A stretch of DNA of 17,394 nucleotides from CAZCAQ01 sp964563965 (GCA_964563965.1 CAZLZI010000014.1:1-17394); one strand, 5' to 3'. Counted from the first letter of the stretch, positions 1-6,769 are shown. A program made the numbers and translations. The notes: generated from the sequence alone by a model not told the origin.

Positions 1-300
1 TTCAGCATCAACATTGCCTTTTATAACTCGTTTATTTCCTTCGTTAATTTCTAATGTTGGCTTAAAAACTAAAATATAACCGTCTTCTTGTAATTTGGTA
101 TAAAGTTTTTCGTTACCGTCTACATATCCAATGAACAGATATGCTTTTTCAATTCTAAATTTATCTTTCAAATATTTGAAAAATTTGGTGAAATCTAATT
201 TCCACCCTTTGTATGTTAGTCTCCCTTTATAGTAAACATCATGGCTTACACCTAGATTAAGATTTTGACTATCTATAAATGCGAAGATTCTTTTTGGCAT
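1..300 (-). CDS. NYN-domain (PIN-like) protein, N-terminal 100 residues, cut by window edge
   Basis: The reverse strand is open from an ATG at 298-300 to base 1 and continues outside the window. The translation starts MPKRIFAFIDSQNLNLGV, with an acidic residue (D10) and N13 in the first strand. It later reads KRVIKGNVDAE just before the edge. This pattern, a FIDxxNL first strand and a KGNVD segment at the start of the second conserved helix, is typical of NYN-domain proteins (LabA/DUF88-like, PIN-fold ribonucleases with Asp metal ligands). The RNA substrate cannot be told. A TATAAT box ends 6 bases before the ATG and no Shine-Dalgarno is visible, so the start is well supported and the mRNA is probably leaderless. 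The family call is fairly sure; the function is inferred from the family only. Confidence 0.8.
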   Translation of the reverse strand, partial: MPKRIFAFIDSQNLNLGVSHDVYYKGRLTYKGWKLDFTKFFKYLKDKFRIEKAYLFIGYVDGNEKLYTKLQEDGYILVFKPTLEINEGNKRVIKGNVDAE

Positions 301-504
301 GAAGTTATTATACTTTGCAGATATATTTTTGGAACTGTTTAATATTGTATCTTTTAAATATTGTTATACATAACTTATGGTGTATTACTGCAGTCATTAC
401 TTATAGATAGGACCTAAAGACTAATACTATTTAAAACACTTTGTTCAAACCATTTAAAATAAGTAATTTGAATATGCTGGTCCACTGTAATATTTTAAAT
501 TCTT
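301..504. other. Intergenic region between NYN gene and tRNA-Leu
   Basis: About 200 bp, very AT-rich. It holds the NYN promoter at its left end and otherwise no ORF, no G+C-rich hairpin and no clear terminator for the tRNA pair that is transcribed towards it. Several short TTTAAAA-like runs are present and are not informative. Confidence 0.6.
307..312 (-). promoter_or_regulatory. -10 box of the NYN gene, leaderless spacing
   Basis: Reverse-strand TATAAT, then six bases (AACTTC), then ATG at 300. Normal -10 to start-site spacing places transcription initiation on the A of the start codon. No good -35 is visible. Confidence 0.6.
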
Positions 505-591
505 TGGTGGGCGAGGAGGGACTTGAACCCTCACGACCTTGCGGCCAACAGATTTTAAGTCTGTCGCGTATGCCAATTCCGCCACTCGCCC
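505..591 (-). tRNA. tRNA-Leu (anticodon TAA)
   Basis: Reverse-strand cloverleaf: acceptor GGGCGAG (585-591) pairs with CTCGCCC (509-515), discriminator A, and encoded CCA at 505-507. The anticodon arm is ACAGA-CTTAAAA-TCTGT, giving TAA, which reads TTA codons. A long variable arm (GGCCGCAAGGTC region) and the T-loop GGGTTCAAGTCCC fit a class II leucine tRNA. It lies directly downstream of tRNA-Arg and is probably co-transcribed with it. Confidence 0.95.
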
Positions 592-598
592 GTTAGTA

Positions 599-674
599 TG
601 GCGCGCCTGGAGGGAATTGAACCCCCGGCCTTTTCCTTAGAAGGGAACTGCTCTATCCGCTGAGCTACAGGCGC
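599..674 (-). tRNA. tRNA-Arg (anticodon TCT)
   Basis: Reverse-strand cloverleaf: acceptor GCGCCTG (668-674) pairs with CAGGCGC (603-609), discriminator G, and encoded CCA at 599-601. The anticodon loop CTTCTAA gives TCT, reading AGA/AGG. The D-arm GCTC...GAGC and T-loop GGGTTCAATTCCC are normal. A mismatch closes the outer end of the anticodon stem (G-A), the only irregularity. Seven bases separate it from tRNA-Leu downstream. Confidence 0.95.
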
Positions 675-684
675 AATGCCATGT

Positions 685-714
685 ATTTTAACCCATATAC
701 GCCCAATAGTTCAA
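685..714 (-). promoter_or_regulatory. Promoter of the tRNA-Arg/tRNA-Leu unit
   Basis: On the reverse strand TTGAAC (709-714) is followed by 18 bases and TAAAAT (685-690), about 10 bases before the tRNA-Arg 5' end. It is one of the few places in the window with a recognisable -35 and -10 pair. Confidence 0.55.
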
Positions 715-723
715 TAAGAGGCT

Positions 724-1620
724 TTATTTCGGTTTAAACGGCTTAACTACCTCTCTCTTTTGGTATTCTTTATGGAAAATTGTCCCACCTGTAAGTAGCT
801 CCATCTTATGTTTATCTACTAAATGCATGAGTATGTCATCTAGCTGTTTTCTATACTCATCATGCTGTGACTCATAAAATTTAGTTAGTAAATCGTTTTC
901 ATCTTTCCCCATTTCGTCAATTAGCCTCTTTCTTATATAGGAAGATAGGTTGAGATGCTCAACAAAGAGTTGAGTAGTACCAACAGCCTGTAGTTTCTGA
1001 AATACCTTCTCTAGTTCCTCACTAAATGCTACAAAATGAGGCAGCAAAGGACCTAGAAAAGCATAGGTTTTTATGTTTTGTTTATTTAGTTTCTCCAGTG
1101 CTGCAAATCTTTGATTAACACTTGGGGCATACTTCTCAAAATACCTAGAGATACTATCATCAGTTGAAGTTACAGTCAGCCCGACAGCGCAGTTCAATTG
1201 TTTAAATAAGTCTGTGTCTCGTAATACAAGATCTGATTTAGTTAGAATGGAAACATAGCCTAGAAAATCATAGTTAATAAGCTCTTGTAAACACTTGCGC
1301 GTTAATGCATATTTCGCTTCTACCCCTTGATATGGATCTGTCACCGAGCTAAAGAATATTTCAAGTCCTTTACCTTTAACTTTAAGTTTTTTAAGCTCTT
1401 GCCTTAGTAAGTCAGGAGCATTTACTTTTGCATAGACGTACTCTCCCCAATCAGAAATAGCTTTGTTTTCAAGGAATTTACCCATGAAACTTGCATAACA
1501 ATATGTACAACCAAATCTACACCCCGTATATGGATTAACTACATAATCTATCCCAGGTATTCCGCATTTTGAAAGTATAGTTTTAGCTTGAACTTCTTTG
1601 AAATCATAACTTTGATCCAT
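724..1620 (-). CDS. SplB-like radical SAM protein (COG1533 type)
   Basis: This 298-residue protein has the radical SAM signature NPYTGCRFGCTYCYA, with C34, C38 and C41 spaced CX3CX2C to hold a 4Fe-4S cluster that cleaves S-adenosylmethionine. The segment FFSSVTDPYQGVE (around residue 90) and the later LTVTSTDD and YAFLGPLLPH segments match the SplB-like/Rv2578c group. That group is related to spore photoproduct lyase, but most members have no known substrate. No spores are expected here, so a true spore-photoproduct lyase role is unlikely; repair or modification of a nucleic acid is only a guess. TAAAAT ends six bases before the ATG, so the start is well placed. It is the last gene before the tRNA pair and lies 43 bp from the DHODH gene. 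Confidence 0.85.
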   Translation of the reverse strand: MDQSYDFKEVQAKTILSKCGIPGIDYVVNPYTGCRFGCTYCYASFMGKFLENKAISDWGEYVYAKVNAPDLLRQELKKLKVKGKGLEIFFSSVTDPYQGVEAKYALTRKCLQELINYDFLGYVSILTKSDLVLRDTDLFKQLNCAVGLTVTSTDDSISRYFEKYAPSVNQRFAALEKLNKQNIKTYAFLGPLLPHFVAFSEELEKVFQKLQAVGTTQLFVEHLNLSSYIRKRLIDEMGKDENDLLTKFYESQHDEYRKQLDDILMHLVDKHKMELLTGGTIFHKEYQKREVVKPFKPK

Positions 1621-1626
1621 AGAAAG

Positions 1627-1632
1627 ATTTTA
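1627..1632 (-). promoter_or_regulatory. -10 box of the radical SAM gene, leaderless spacing
   Basis: Reverse-strand TAAAAT, then six bases (CTTTCT), then ATG at 1620. No Shine-Dalgarno is present. Confidence 0.5.
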
Positions 1633-1663
1633 ATATATTGTAGAAGCTTTGGGTATTATTTGG

Positions 1664-2758
1664 TTATCTAAACTTCAAACCTACAAGGTCTGATATGCTG
1701 CTTAATCCCTCTTGCTTTAGTCTGCGTGTAAGATAACGGTTGATGTTAGAGATAAGCATTGGACCTTCATAAATCATTCCTGTAATAAGTTGGATTAAAG
1801 AAGCTCCCCTTATGATCTTTTCATAGGCATCTTCTCCACTAAATACTCCCCCACAACCTATGATGATAAGGTCTTTGCCGAAGTTCTTGTATGCTAGTTC
1901 AATTAGTTCATTTGATCTTGCATAGGTAGGTTTCCCGCTAAAATTACCCACATCAAATAGTTTTACTTCTGCTGGCTCTAGTAATGTATTATCTCTGCGG
2001 GTTTCCAAATTACCAAAGACAACGCCATTTATTTTAAACTTAACTAGTACTTCAAGCAATTCAAGAAGTGTACTATTTTCAAGAATGATTGGCATTTTCG
2101 CAAAGATAGGTTTTTGAATCTTTAGTTTTGTAACTTCTTGTAATAAGTATGTAAGGTTTTCTGGAGTATAAAATGTTATATTTTTATTTCCATGAATAAG
2201 ATTTGGGCAACTAATGTTTAATTCATAGTAAGCATTGTCTACAGTTGCTGTTTCAAAAGCTTTAAATGCCTGAATAATATCTGCTACACTGTCCTCTTGT
2301 GTTTCCAGAAGTTTAGAATTAGTTCTGCCAATACTAATACCAACAGGAATAGCAAAGTGTTTATTTTCGAGTTTATTAATAATTGCTGGTGCTCCTTTGT
2401 TCTTAAACCCTTTATTTACCATTAAAGCCTTGGATTTCGGAAGTCTTCCGAGCATAGGTTTAGGATTACCTCCATACGGCATGTGTGTAATAGTACCTAT
2501 TGTTTCAAAACCAAAGCCTATACTTGGTAAGATCTCGGTTAGCTGTGCATTATAGTCAAAGCCTGCAGCCAGTCCGATGGGATTTGGGAATGTTATTGAG
2601 CTTAGTGTCTGATTCAGAACTCTGTTGTCATAGCTAAAGAAGGGTGCGATGAGTGCTCCAGCTTTCAACTTGCCCAGTTGCTCTCCGCAACTTAATGCAG
2701 TTTCATGGACAAATTGCGCATCTAGTTTAAATAATAATGTTTTAAGTATCTTGTACAT
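1664..2758 (-). CDS. pyrD: Dihydroorotate dehydrogenase, class-2-like (quinone type) with variant active site
   Basis: This 364-residue flavoprotein has the class 2 layout: an N-terminal helical segment (DAQFVHETAL, residues 13-22) that in this class contacts membrane and quinone, then an FMN-binding barrel. Visible motifs are IGLAAGFDYN (61-70), NISCPN (181-186), FAKMP (219-223), FGN (248-250), GNFSGKP (271-277) and IIIGCGGV (298-305). The family oxidises dihydroorotate to orotate in pyrimidine synthesis and passes electrons to quinone. Two positions are odd. The catalytic base, normally Ser in class 2, is C184, as in class 1. The Lys expected after GFD in class 2 is Y69. The start overlaps the MFS stop (TAATG), so the two are translationally coupled. 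No other pyrimidine genes are in the window. The family is sure; dihydroorotate as the substrate is likely, not certain. Confidence 0.88.
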   Translation of the reverse strand: MYKILKTLLFKLDAQFVHETALSCGEQLGKLKAGALIAPFFSYDNRVLNQTLSSITFPNPIGLAAGFDYNAQLTEILPSIGFGFETIGTITHMPYGGNPKPMLGRLPKSKALMVNKGFKNKGAPAIINKLENKHFAIPVGISIGRTNSKLLETQEDSVADIIQAFKAFETATVDNAYYELNISCPNLIHGNKNITFYTPENLTYLLQEVTKLKIQKPIFAKMPIILENSTLLELLEVLVKFKINGVVFGNLETRRDNTLLEPAEVKLFDVGNFSGKPTYARSNELIELAYKNFGKDLIIIGCGGVFSGEDAYEKIIRGASLIQLITGMIYEGPMLISNINRYLTRRLKQEGLSSISDLVGLKFR

Positions 2759-3990
2759 TAGTGTTCTAAAATCTTAGTTAAAGTTCTCTTAGGCATTCTA
2801 ATCTTTGACGGAGTAAAAGCAAGAGAAATGAAAGAGATAGCTACAAGTAAAGCACCTGTAAACACAAAGGTGGCTTCATAACTTAAGTTACTTGCTATAA
2901 AACCTAAGATGATCGGGCCAAGAGTATACGATAAATTTGTTGACATACTGCTTATACTAATCAGGTCATTCCCCTCACCTTTAAGTCTTGCTACATAGTC
3001 TTCAAATACTGCATCAAGTAAAATTACGCAGGAACTAACACAGGTTGAAAGTACTAATACAGCAAGTAAGATAAGAAAAATATTAGATACAAGTCCCAAC
3101 ACTAGGACAAATACTCCTGTAGCTAACCCTAAGATGTATGCGTGTTTTTTCTTACCAGTGTGCCTAAAGAGAACGGGGACCAAGAAACCAACATATAATG
3201 CTGGAAGGCCATACACTGTCATAAATAAACCGCCTAGCTGATTATTAACTCGTAAGTTTTCTGCAAAAAGTATCCCTGTAGTCCAAAAACTTACATCAAC
3301 TAGTACAATGGCAAAGTTAAAAAGTAAGAGTGGCCAGATGGATCTTGTAAGTATGTTAAGCAGTTTGATTTCTTTTTTTATTGATTTGTGTCTGTAGGGA
3401 AATACATCATCTGTTTTAACTTTCTTTATGTGTTTAGCAATTACCATGTAATAAAGGGCAGCAATGATAATTACTGCAGTTGCGGTTACGAGTGGAACAT
3501 TGATATGTTTATCGAGTAAGTACACTGCAACGAGAGGACCAATAGCATAAGCTAACCATTGACAGGTATTAGTGATTGAAAATGCAACTGTATGTTCTTT
3601 CTTAGAAGCGAAATTATGCACAAAGTTATATTTTGAGTAGTTGCGCAGTTCGTAGTAGATAGACCACACAATCATAGCTAAGACAAAGAAAATAGTAATG
3701 CGCGGTAGAAAAAGAAAGATTAAAGGAAAGAGCAGAGCAATAATAATTGTCCATTTAATAAAAAAGCCATAACTTTTATTAGACAGTTTTTCTCCCACAT
3801 AAAAGTCAAAGAGGATCCCAAAGAGTGATGATAGGGAGATAACAATACCAACTAAAAATGGATCCTTCAGACTCTCCTCAATTAGTACCGGAGTGACATA
3901 GGACATTATGGCATCGCCAAAAGAGACAACAAACAATAAGATCCCAAATAAGATGATTTTATGCACATGTAGAAGTTTAGCTAATTGCAT
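2758..3990 (-). CDS. Major facilitator superfamily permease
   Basis: This 410-residue protein is hydrophobic throughout, with about 12 predicted membrane helices in two bundles. The charged loop around residues 185-205 (HIKKVKTDD...RHKSIKKEIK) is the usual cytoplasmic link between them. MFS proteins are secondary transporters in the cytoplasmic membrane. The substrate cannot be read from the sequence. The stop overlaps the pyrD start by one base in TAATG, so a nucleobase, orotate or related metabolite is possible, but this is inference from position only. The start is preceded by TATATT about 12 bases upstream and no Shine-Dalgarno. The 36 bp gap to the GIDE gene suggests it may be read through from there. 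Confidence 0.85.
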   Translation of the reverse strand: MQLAKLLHVHKIILFGILLFVVSFGDAIMSYVTPVLIEESLKDPFLVGIVISLSSLFGILFDFYVGEKLSNKSYGFFIKWTIIIALLFPLIFLFLPRITIFFVLAMIVWSIYYELRNYSKYNFVHNFASKKEHTVAFSITNTCQWLAYAIGPLVAVYLLDKHINVPLVTATAVIIIAALYYMVIAKHIKKVKTDDVFPYRHKSIKKEIKLLNILTRSIWPLLLFNFAIVLVDVSFWTTGILFAENLRVNNQLGGLFMTVYGLPALYVGFLVPVLFRHTGKKKHAYILGLATGVFVLVLGLVSNIFLILLAVLVLSTCVSSCVILLDAVFEDYVARLKGEGNDLISISSMSTNLSYTLGPIILGFIASNLSYEATFVFTGALLVAISFISLAFTPSKIRMPKRTLTKILEH

Positions 3991-4026
3991 AGTACAAGTT
4001 AAAATATACTCTTAAGTGCTGCTCAT

Positions 4027-5049
4027 TCAAAGTACTAAGCTGTTAAGCAATGTATGCAGTAGGTTGTTTATTGGTTCTTCAAGCTTATAGAGTTGGATTG
4101 CATAATAGCCAATATAAAAATGAGCAGCGATAACTAAGGCAAGTGAAAGAAAGCATAAGCCTGTTATCTGCTTACTAAAAGTTTGAATAATAGTCTGTGG
4201 TAACCCCTTAAATAAGGTGAGACTGGCTATGCCATAATCCGCAATAAGACCGTTTTTGGCACTGTTCCAAACGCCAATAACACAAACATCATCTCCTTCT
4301 TTTATAAGAACTTCTTCGAGTTCTAGTTGCTCAATAGGAGGATTATAGTCTTTAAATGAAGTATCGGATCTATTAGATCCATCTTGATCTAGCATGGTTT
4401 CTTTTGCTGAAGTGAGCGCATGTCTTATATGTGTAATGCTATGGGTATCAAGTTTAGTAAGTGGGGTTGTTTTAATATACTCTGTGGCATTTGCAAAGTA
4501 GGCATAGTTAGTTGCATCAAATTTACAAGTGAGTTCTGGAAAATTCTTGATAATTGGTACTGATAAGATATTTACATGTTTATAGCCGATATCAAGACTA
4601 GTTGGAGCTAAACAGTGGCCCGAATAAAAATACTCTTTGTCTTTTCTTGACCCTTTGCCTGTTTTTCGCAGTATCCAATGATACATTCCGTATTTATAAA
4701 AGACACATGGCGTCTGAGTTATCGGACTAACTACGGGTGTATCTTTTGCCCTTATTTTGCCATATAACGCAACTTTAGTCCCATCTATATAGGTAATGTT
4801 GTTTTGCTTAAAGAGAGTAGTTTGAAGTAATAATTTATCATTTCGTAAAGACAAACAAGCCTTTAAAAGAATGTATGCAAGAATCACCAGTCCTGTAGTT
4901 ATTACGGTTATCTTTATTCCCTCCGGGTAGTATCTGCCAACTAGCAAGTAGTAGAAGCCAAACAGACCTCCTGCAATTAGTGCATATTTAAGTATAGAAG
5001 CTTTAAGGTCCGGTGTTGATGTTAGAGTTAATGTGTTTTTTGTATACAT
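4027..5049 (-). CDS. Membrane protein with a GIDE-type domain (no RING)
   Basis: This 340-residue protein has two N-terminal membrane helices (about 20-40 and 45-66), a soluble middle, and a C-terminal helix (about 292-315). The middle shows the GIDE pattern (Pfam family of mitochondrial E3 ligase MUL1/MAPL and bacterial relatives): GKIRAKDTPVVSPITQTPC near 97-115 and EEVLIKEGDDVCVIGVW near 245-261. In MUL1 this domain faces the intermembrane space and is followed by a RING finger; here no Cys/His cluster for a RING is present, as in known bacterial members. Its role in bacteria is not established; the domain is envelope-associated. Nothing like a Shine-Dalgarno precedes the ATG, and the -10 rule seen elsewhere does not clearly apply. 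It ends in TGA. Confidence 0.72.
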   Translation of the reverse strand: MYTKNTLTLTSTPDLKASILKYALIAGGLFGFYYLLVGRYYPEGIKITVITTGLVILAYILLKACLSLRNDKLLLQTTLFKQNNITYIDGTKVALYGKIRAKDTPVVSPITQTPCVFYKYGMYHWILRKTGKGSRKDKEYFYSGHCLAPTSLDIGYKHVNILSVPIIKNFPELTCKFDATNYAYFANATEYIKTTPLTKLDTHSITHIRHALTSAKETMLDQDGSNRSDTSFKDYNPPIEQLELEEVLIKEGDDVCVIGVWNSAKNGLIADYGIASLTLFKGLPQTIIQTFSKQITGLCFLSLALVIAAHFYIGYYAIQLYKLEEPINNLLHTLLNSLVL

Positions 5050-5113
5050 GGATTACTTACAGGCCGTGTTACTATTCTGTTAATCATTAAAGTTTCCCTC
5101 ATGGAACTAGTAA

Positions 5114-5494
5114 CTAGCTTTCCACCATAGCTTGAAAGCCACCATATGCCATTCTCTTCATGTCAAAAGGCATTTGCATGTCTGCTTCATCCTTCATCTG
5201 TTCATGCATCTCAGCCATAACTTTGGCATTTACCGCATCTCTGTGTTCTTTTGATTCAAAGAGTATAAAAGAAAACCAAACTGTTTCTGTGCTTGAGGCT
5301 CCTGCAACTTCAGGAAATGTACGTAATTTATCCCCACCCATTTCAGGAGCTTTAAGATCATCTCCTTTGCATTCATAATACTCAAGCGCACCGTGTTTCA
5401 TCCAAAGATTTCTGCCACCTTCTGCCATCTTTATGTATTCTTCTGTTTTATTTGCTGGAACCACTAATAAAAAGCCATCGACATATTTAGCCAT
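5114..5494 (-). CDS. DUF1428 family protein
   Basis: This 126-residue soluble protein opens YVDGFLLVVPANKTEEYIKMA and continues with the GALEYYECKGDDL segment, typical of DUF1428 (YbaA-like). A dimeric alpha/beta-barrel fold is expected from the family. The conserved TVWFSFILFESKEHRDAVNAKV region and the C-terminal FDMKRMAYGGFQ are also present. Length fits the family (about 117-125 residues). No biochemical function is established for the family. It is one of only two genes here with a clear Shine-Dalgarno (AGGAG, seven bases before ATG). This may reflect a longer leader or acquisition from a lineage that relies on Shine-Dalgarno starts. Confidence 0.88.
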   Translation of the reverse strand: MAKYVDGFLLVVPANKTEEYIKMAEGGRNLWMKHGALEYYECKGDDLKAPEMGGDKLRTFPEVAGASSTETVWFSFILFESKEHRDAVNAKVMAEMHEQMKDEADMQMPFDMKRMAYGGFQAMVES

Positions 5495-5501
5495 AAGTTA
5501 T

Positions 5502-5506
5502 CTCCT
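5502..5506 (-). promoter_or_regulatory. Shine-Dalgarno of the DUF1428 gene
   Basis: Reverse-strand AGGAG seven bases before the ATG at 5494. It is listed because Shine-Dalgarno sequences are rare in this window. Confidence 0.75.
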
Positions 5507-5864
5507 AATGTTAATACTGTAATTATTTTACTATTCTAAAGGGACTCTTTCAATGTCAGTGCCTAAGTTAAATTATATTTATTTTGTGAAATAAATAAAA
5601 AGGTATTATTCCTCGGATTTTCGTATAAATCTAAGATTAAAAACAACGATCATTAAAACATTACAAACTAAGATGAAAGTAATTTTTAAAGTTTGGAACA
5701 AAGAACAATCATATTGTAAGAATCTGCACTCTAAATTTTTACCTAAGGCAGGCTGCGTTTAAACCATAATACAAGCGATAAAAAATCGCAAAAACAATAT
5801 GAGGTAAGTAATGTATACTCTGGTTATATCGAGATCAGAACTTCTGTAAGTAAACCTTTTGTAG

Positions 5865-5886
5865 CGGAAATTCAAACATCTGGAGC
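5865..5886. repeat. Left copy of tRNA-Gly 3'-end direct repeat (possible att-like site)
   Basis: Twenty of 22 positions match 6644-6665, in the same orientation. On the reverse strand it reads GCTCCAGATGT..., i.e. it includes a GCTCCA like the tRNA-Gly 3' end plus downstream flank. Further upstream on that strand the match to tRNA-Gly fades. It is either an integration scar or the remnant of a duplicated tRNA end. Confidence 0.6.
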
Positions 5887-5918
5887 ACCAGTCGGGCCTA
5901 GAAACCACCTTTCAAGAT

Positions 5919-6521
5919 CTAGTGATTCGTAATAATCATATCAAATGAAGACATTGGCCGTACTTTAGAAAAATAATAGTCTTCTGCTGGATCCCAGCGT
6001 TTGTGCCAATTATCCATATAATCTTTACCTTCTCTATTTATTAATCTGTCTCTACGGTTATTGTCATCTGGTAATTCAACTAATACGCTGAGATCTATTA
6101 TATCTTGTAACTCTGGTCTAGAAGAGTAAGCTCCGTCTAAAATCACTAATTTTGTTGGTTGAGCTTCTATGGGCTCTTCGTCTAGGCCTTCCCCAGCTTT
6201 CCAGTTGAATGGATGCCATGACGCAGGCTTACCTGCGAGTAACGGTTCTAGCACATCCATTCTTATACGTTTCCAGTCTATAGCTTGTTCTGATTTTTCT
6301 TGAGGAGTGCGCAGGTCCCATTCTTCATCAGACCCACCAATCCAAAAATTATCGGCTAGTATTTCAACACCATCGAGTCTACTTGCAATATGCTTGGCAA
6401 TAGTTGTTTTTCCAGTTCCGCTTCTCCCATCAAGTGCAACCAACCTTGGCTTCGCGTTGTTTTTGATAAGTTCATTTATTTTTGAAATTACTTTTTCGAT
6501 ATCCGAGTTTAACTCATTCAT
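5919..6521 (-). CDS. P-loop kinase of the uridine kinase-like type
   Basis: This 200-residue soluble NTPase has Walker A GRSGTGKTT (32-40) after a first strand RLVALD. ADNFWIGG (56-63) stands where uridine kinases carry the acidic substrate residue (DxFY). A large insert with many Trp (W68, W83, W102, W107) follows, then the strand KLVILDGAYSS (124-134) as Walker B-like. C-terminal DRLINREG (158-165) resembles the lid, and SSFDMIITN closes the fold. It probably phosphorylates a nucleoside or other small molecule with ATP, but the substrate is unknown. TAAAAT sits six bases before ATG. The gene lies alone between two copies of a tRNA-Gly 3'-end repeat and has no operon partner, which hints at acquired cargo. 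To the eye it is slightly richer in G+C than its neighbours. Confidence 0.75.
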   Translation of the reverse strand: MNELNSDIEKVISKINELIKNNAKPRLVALDGRSGTGKTTIAKHIASRLDGVEILADNFWIGGSDEEWDLRTPQEKSEQAIDWKRIRMDVLEPLLAGKPASWHPFNWKAGEGLDEEPIEAQPTKLVILDGAYSSRPELQDIIDLSVLVELPDDNNRRDRLINREGKDYMDNWHKRWDPAEDYYFSKVRPMSSFDMIITNH

Positions 6522-6527
6522 AGTCTT

Positions 6528-6533
6528 ATTTTA
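6528..6533 (-). promoter_or_regulatory. -10 box of the kinase gene, leaderless spacing
   Basis: Reverse-strand TAAAAT, six bases (AAGACT), then ATG at 6521. No Shine-Dalgarno. Confidence 0.5.
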
Positions 6534-6631
6534 CATCAAAACATGTAATAGACTTATTACTTTTATTTCGTCATCAATGTTGGTATGACGTAAGAAAACA
6601 ATAATAAAATTCAGTAAACGAGGAGAGGGGG

Positions 6632-6641
6632 AGACGCGTCT
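6632..6641. repeat. 10-bp perfect palindrome AGACGCGTCT
   Basis: A perfect G+C-rich palindrome 18 bases beyond the encoded CCA end of tRNA-Gly and next to the right repeat copy. It is too short and lacks a T-run, so it is not a convincing terminator; a protein-binding site is possible but unsupported. Confidence 0.3.
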
Positions 6642-6643
6642 AT

Positions 6644-6665
6644 CGGAAATTTAGACATCTGGAGC
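6644..6665. repeat. Right copy of tRNA-Gly 3'-end direct repeat
   Basis: Pairs with 5865-5886 (20 of 22 identical, 779 bp apart). It spans the last bases of tRNA-Gly, its CCA and 16 bases of downstream flank. tRNA 3' ends are common integration sites for mobile elements. Confidence 0.6.
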
Positions 6666-6734
6666 GGCGAACGGGATTCGAACCCGTGACCTTCTCCTTG
6701 GAAGGGAGACATTCTACCACTGAACTACCGCCGC
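6660..6734 (-). tRNA. tRNA-Gly (anticodon TCC)
   Basis: Reverse-strand cloverleaf: acceptor GCGGCGG (6728-6734) pairs with TCGCCGC (6664-6670, one G-T pair), discriminator T, encoded CCA at 6660-6662. The anticodon loop CTTCCAA gives TCC, reading GGA/GGG. The T-loop CGGGTTCGAATCCCG is normal. Its 3' end is duplicated 779 bp downstream. Confidence 0.95.
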
Positions 6735-6745
6735 AACACTGCAAT

Positions 6746-6751
6746 AGTATA
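6746..6751 (-). promoter_or_regulatory. -10 box of tRNA-Gly
   Basis: Reverse-strand TATACT about 11 bases before the tRNA 5' end. No convincing -35 is visible. Confidence 0.4.
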
Positions 6752-6769
6752 CTAAGATGTGCAAAAGAT

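Larger units (their letters stand above)
5495..5918. other. 424 bp gene-poor region
   Basis: No convincing gene lies here. It contains the DUF1428 leader at the left and a 29-codon ORF at 5673-5762 on the + strand (MKVIFKVWNKEQ...), which has no promoter or Shine-Dalgarno and no recognisable family. There is also a 5-bp hairpin GCGAT-AAAAA-ATCGC at 5775-5789 without a T-run, and at 5865-5886 the left copy of a repeat also found at the 3' end of tRNA-Gly. In such a compact genome, this much non-coding DNA beside a tRNA-derived repeat suggests decayed or inserted sequence. Confidence 0.5.

Noticed and set aside
1664..2758. Calling the DHODH class 1 because of the Cys base
   Set aside because: The N-terminal helix, length and the GNFSGKP and IIIGCGGV blocks fit class 2; only single active-site positions resemble class 1.
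4027..4029. Alternative genetic code with TGA as glycine (as in some CPR lineages)
   Set aside because: All genes end at sensible lengths with the standard code and none needs in-frame TGA; the GIDE gene ends naturally in TGA.
5160..5378. 72-codon open frame on the + strand over the DUF1428 gene
   Set aside because: It is fully covered by a clear DUF1428 gene with a Shine-Dalgarno; the Ser/Cys-rich translation looks like a shadow frame.
5673..5762. 29-codon ORF in the gene-poor region (MKVIFKVWNKEQ...)
   Set aside because: No promoter at leaderless spacing, no Shine-Dalgarno and no recognisable family. An ORF this short is expected by chance, so it is mentioned only in the region note.
5775..5789. 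Hairpin GCGAT-AAAAA-ATCGC
   Set aside because: Only five base pairs and no T-run on either side where a terminator would need it.
6569..6590. Inverted repeat CGTCAT / ATGACG downstream of tRNA-Gly as a terminator
   Set aside because: Six base pairs with a 10-base loop and no T-run after it on the reverse strand.
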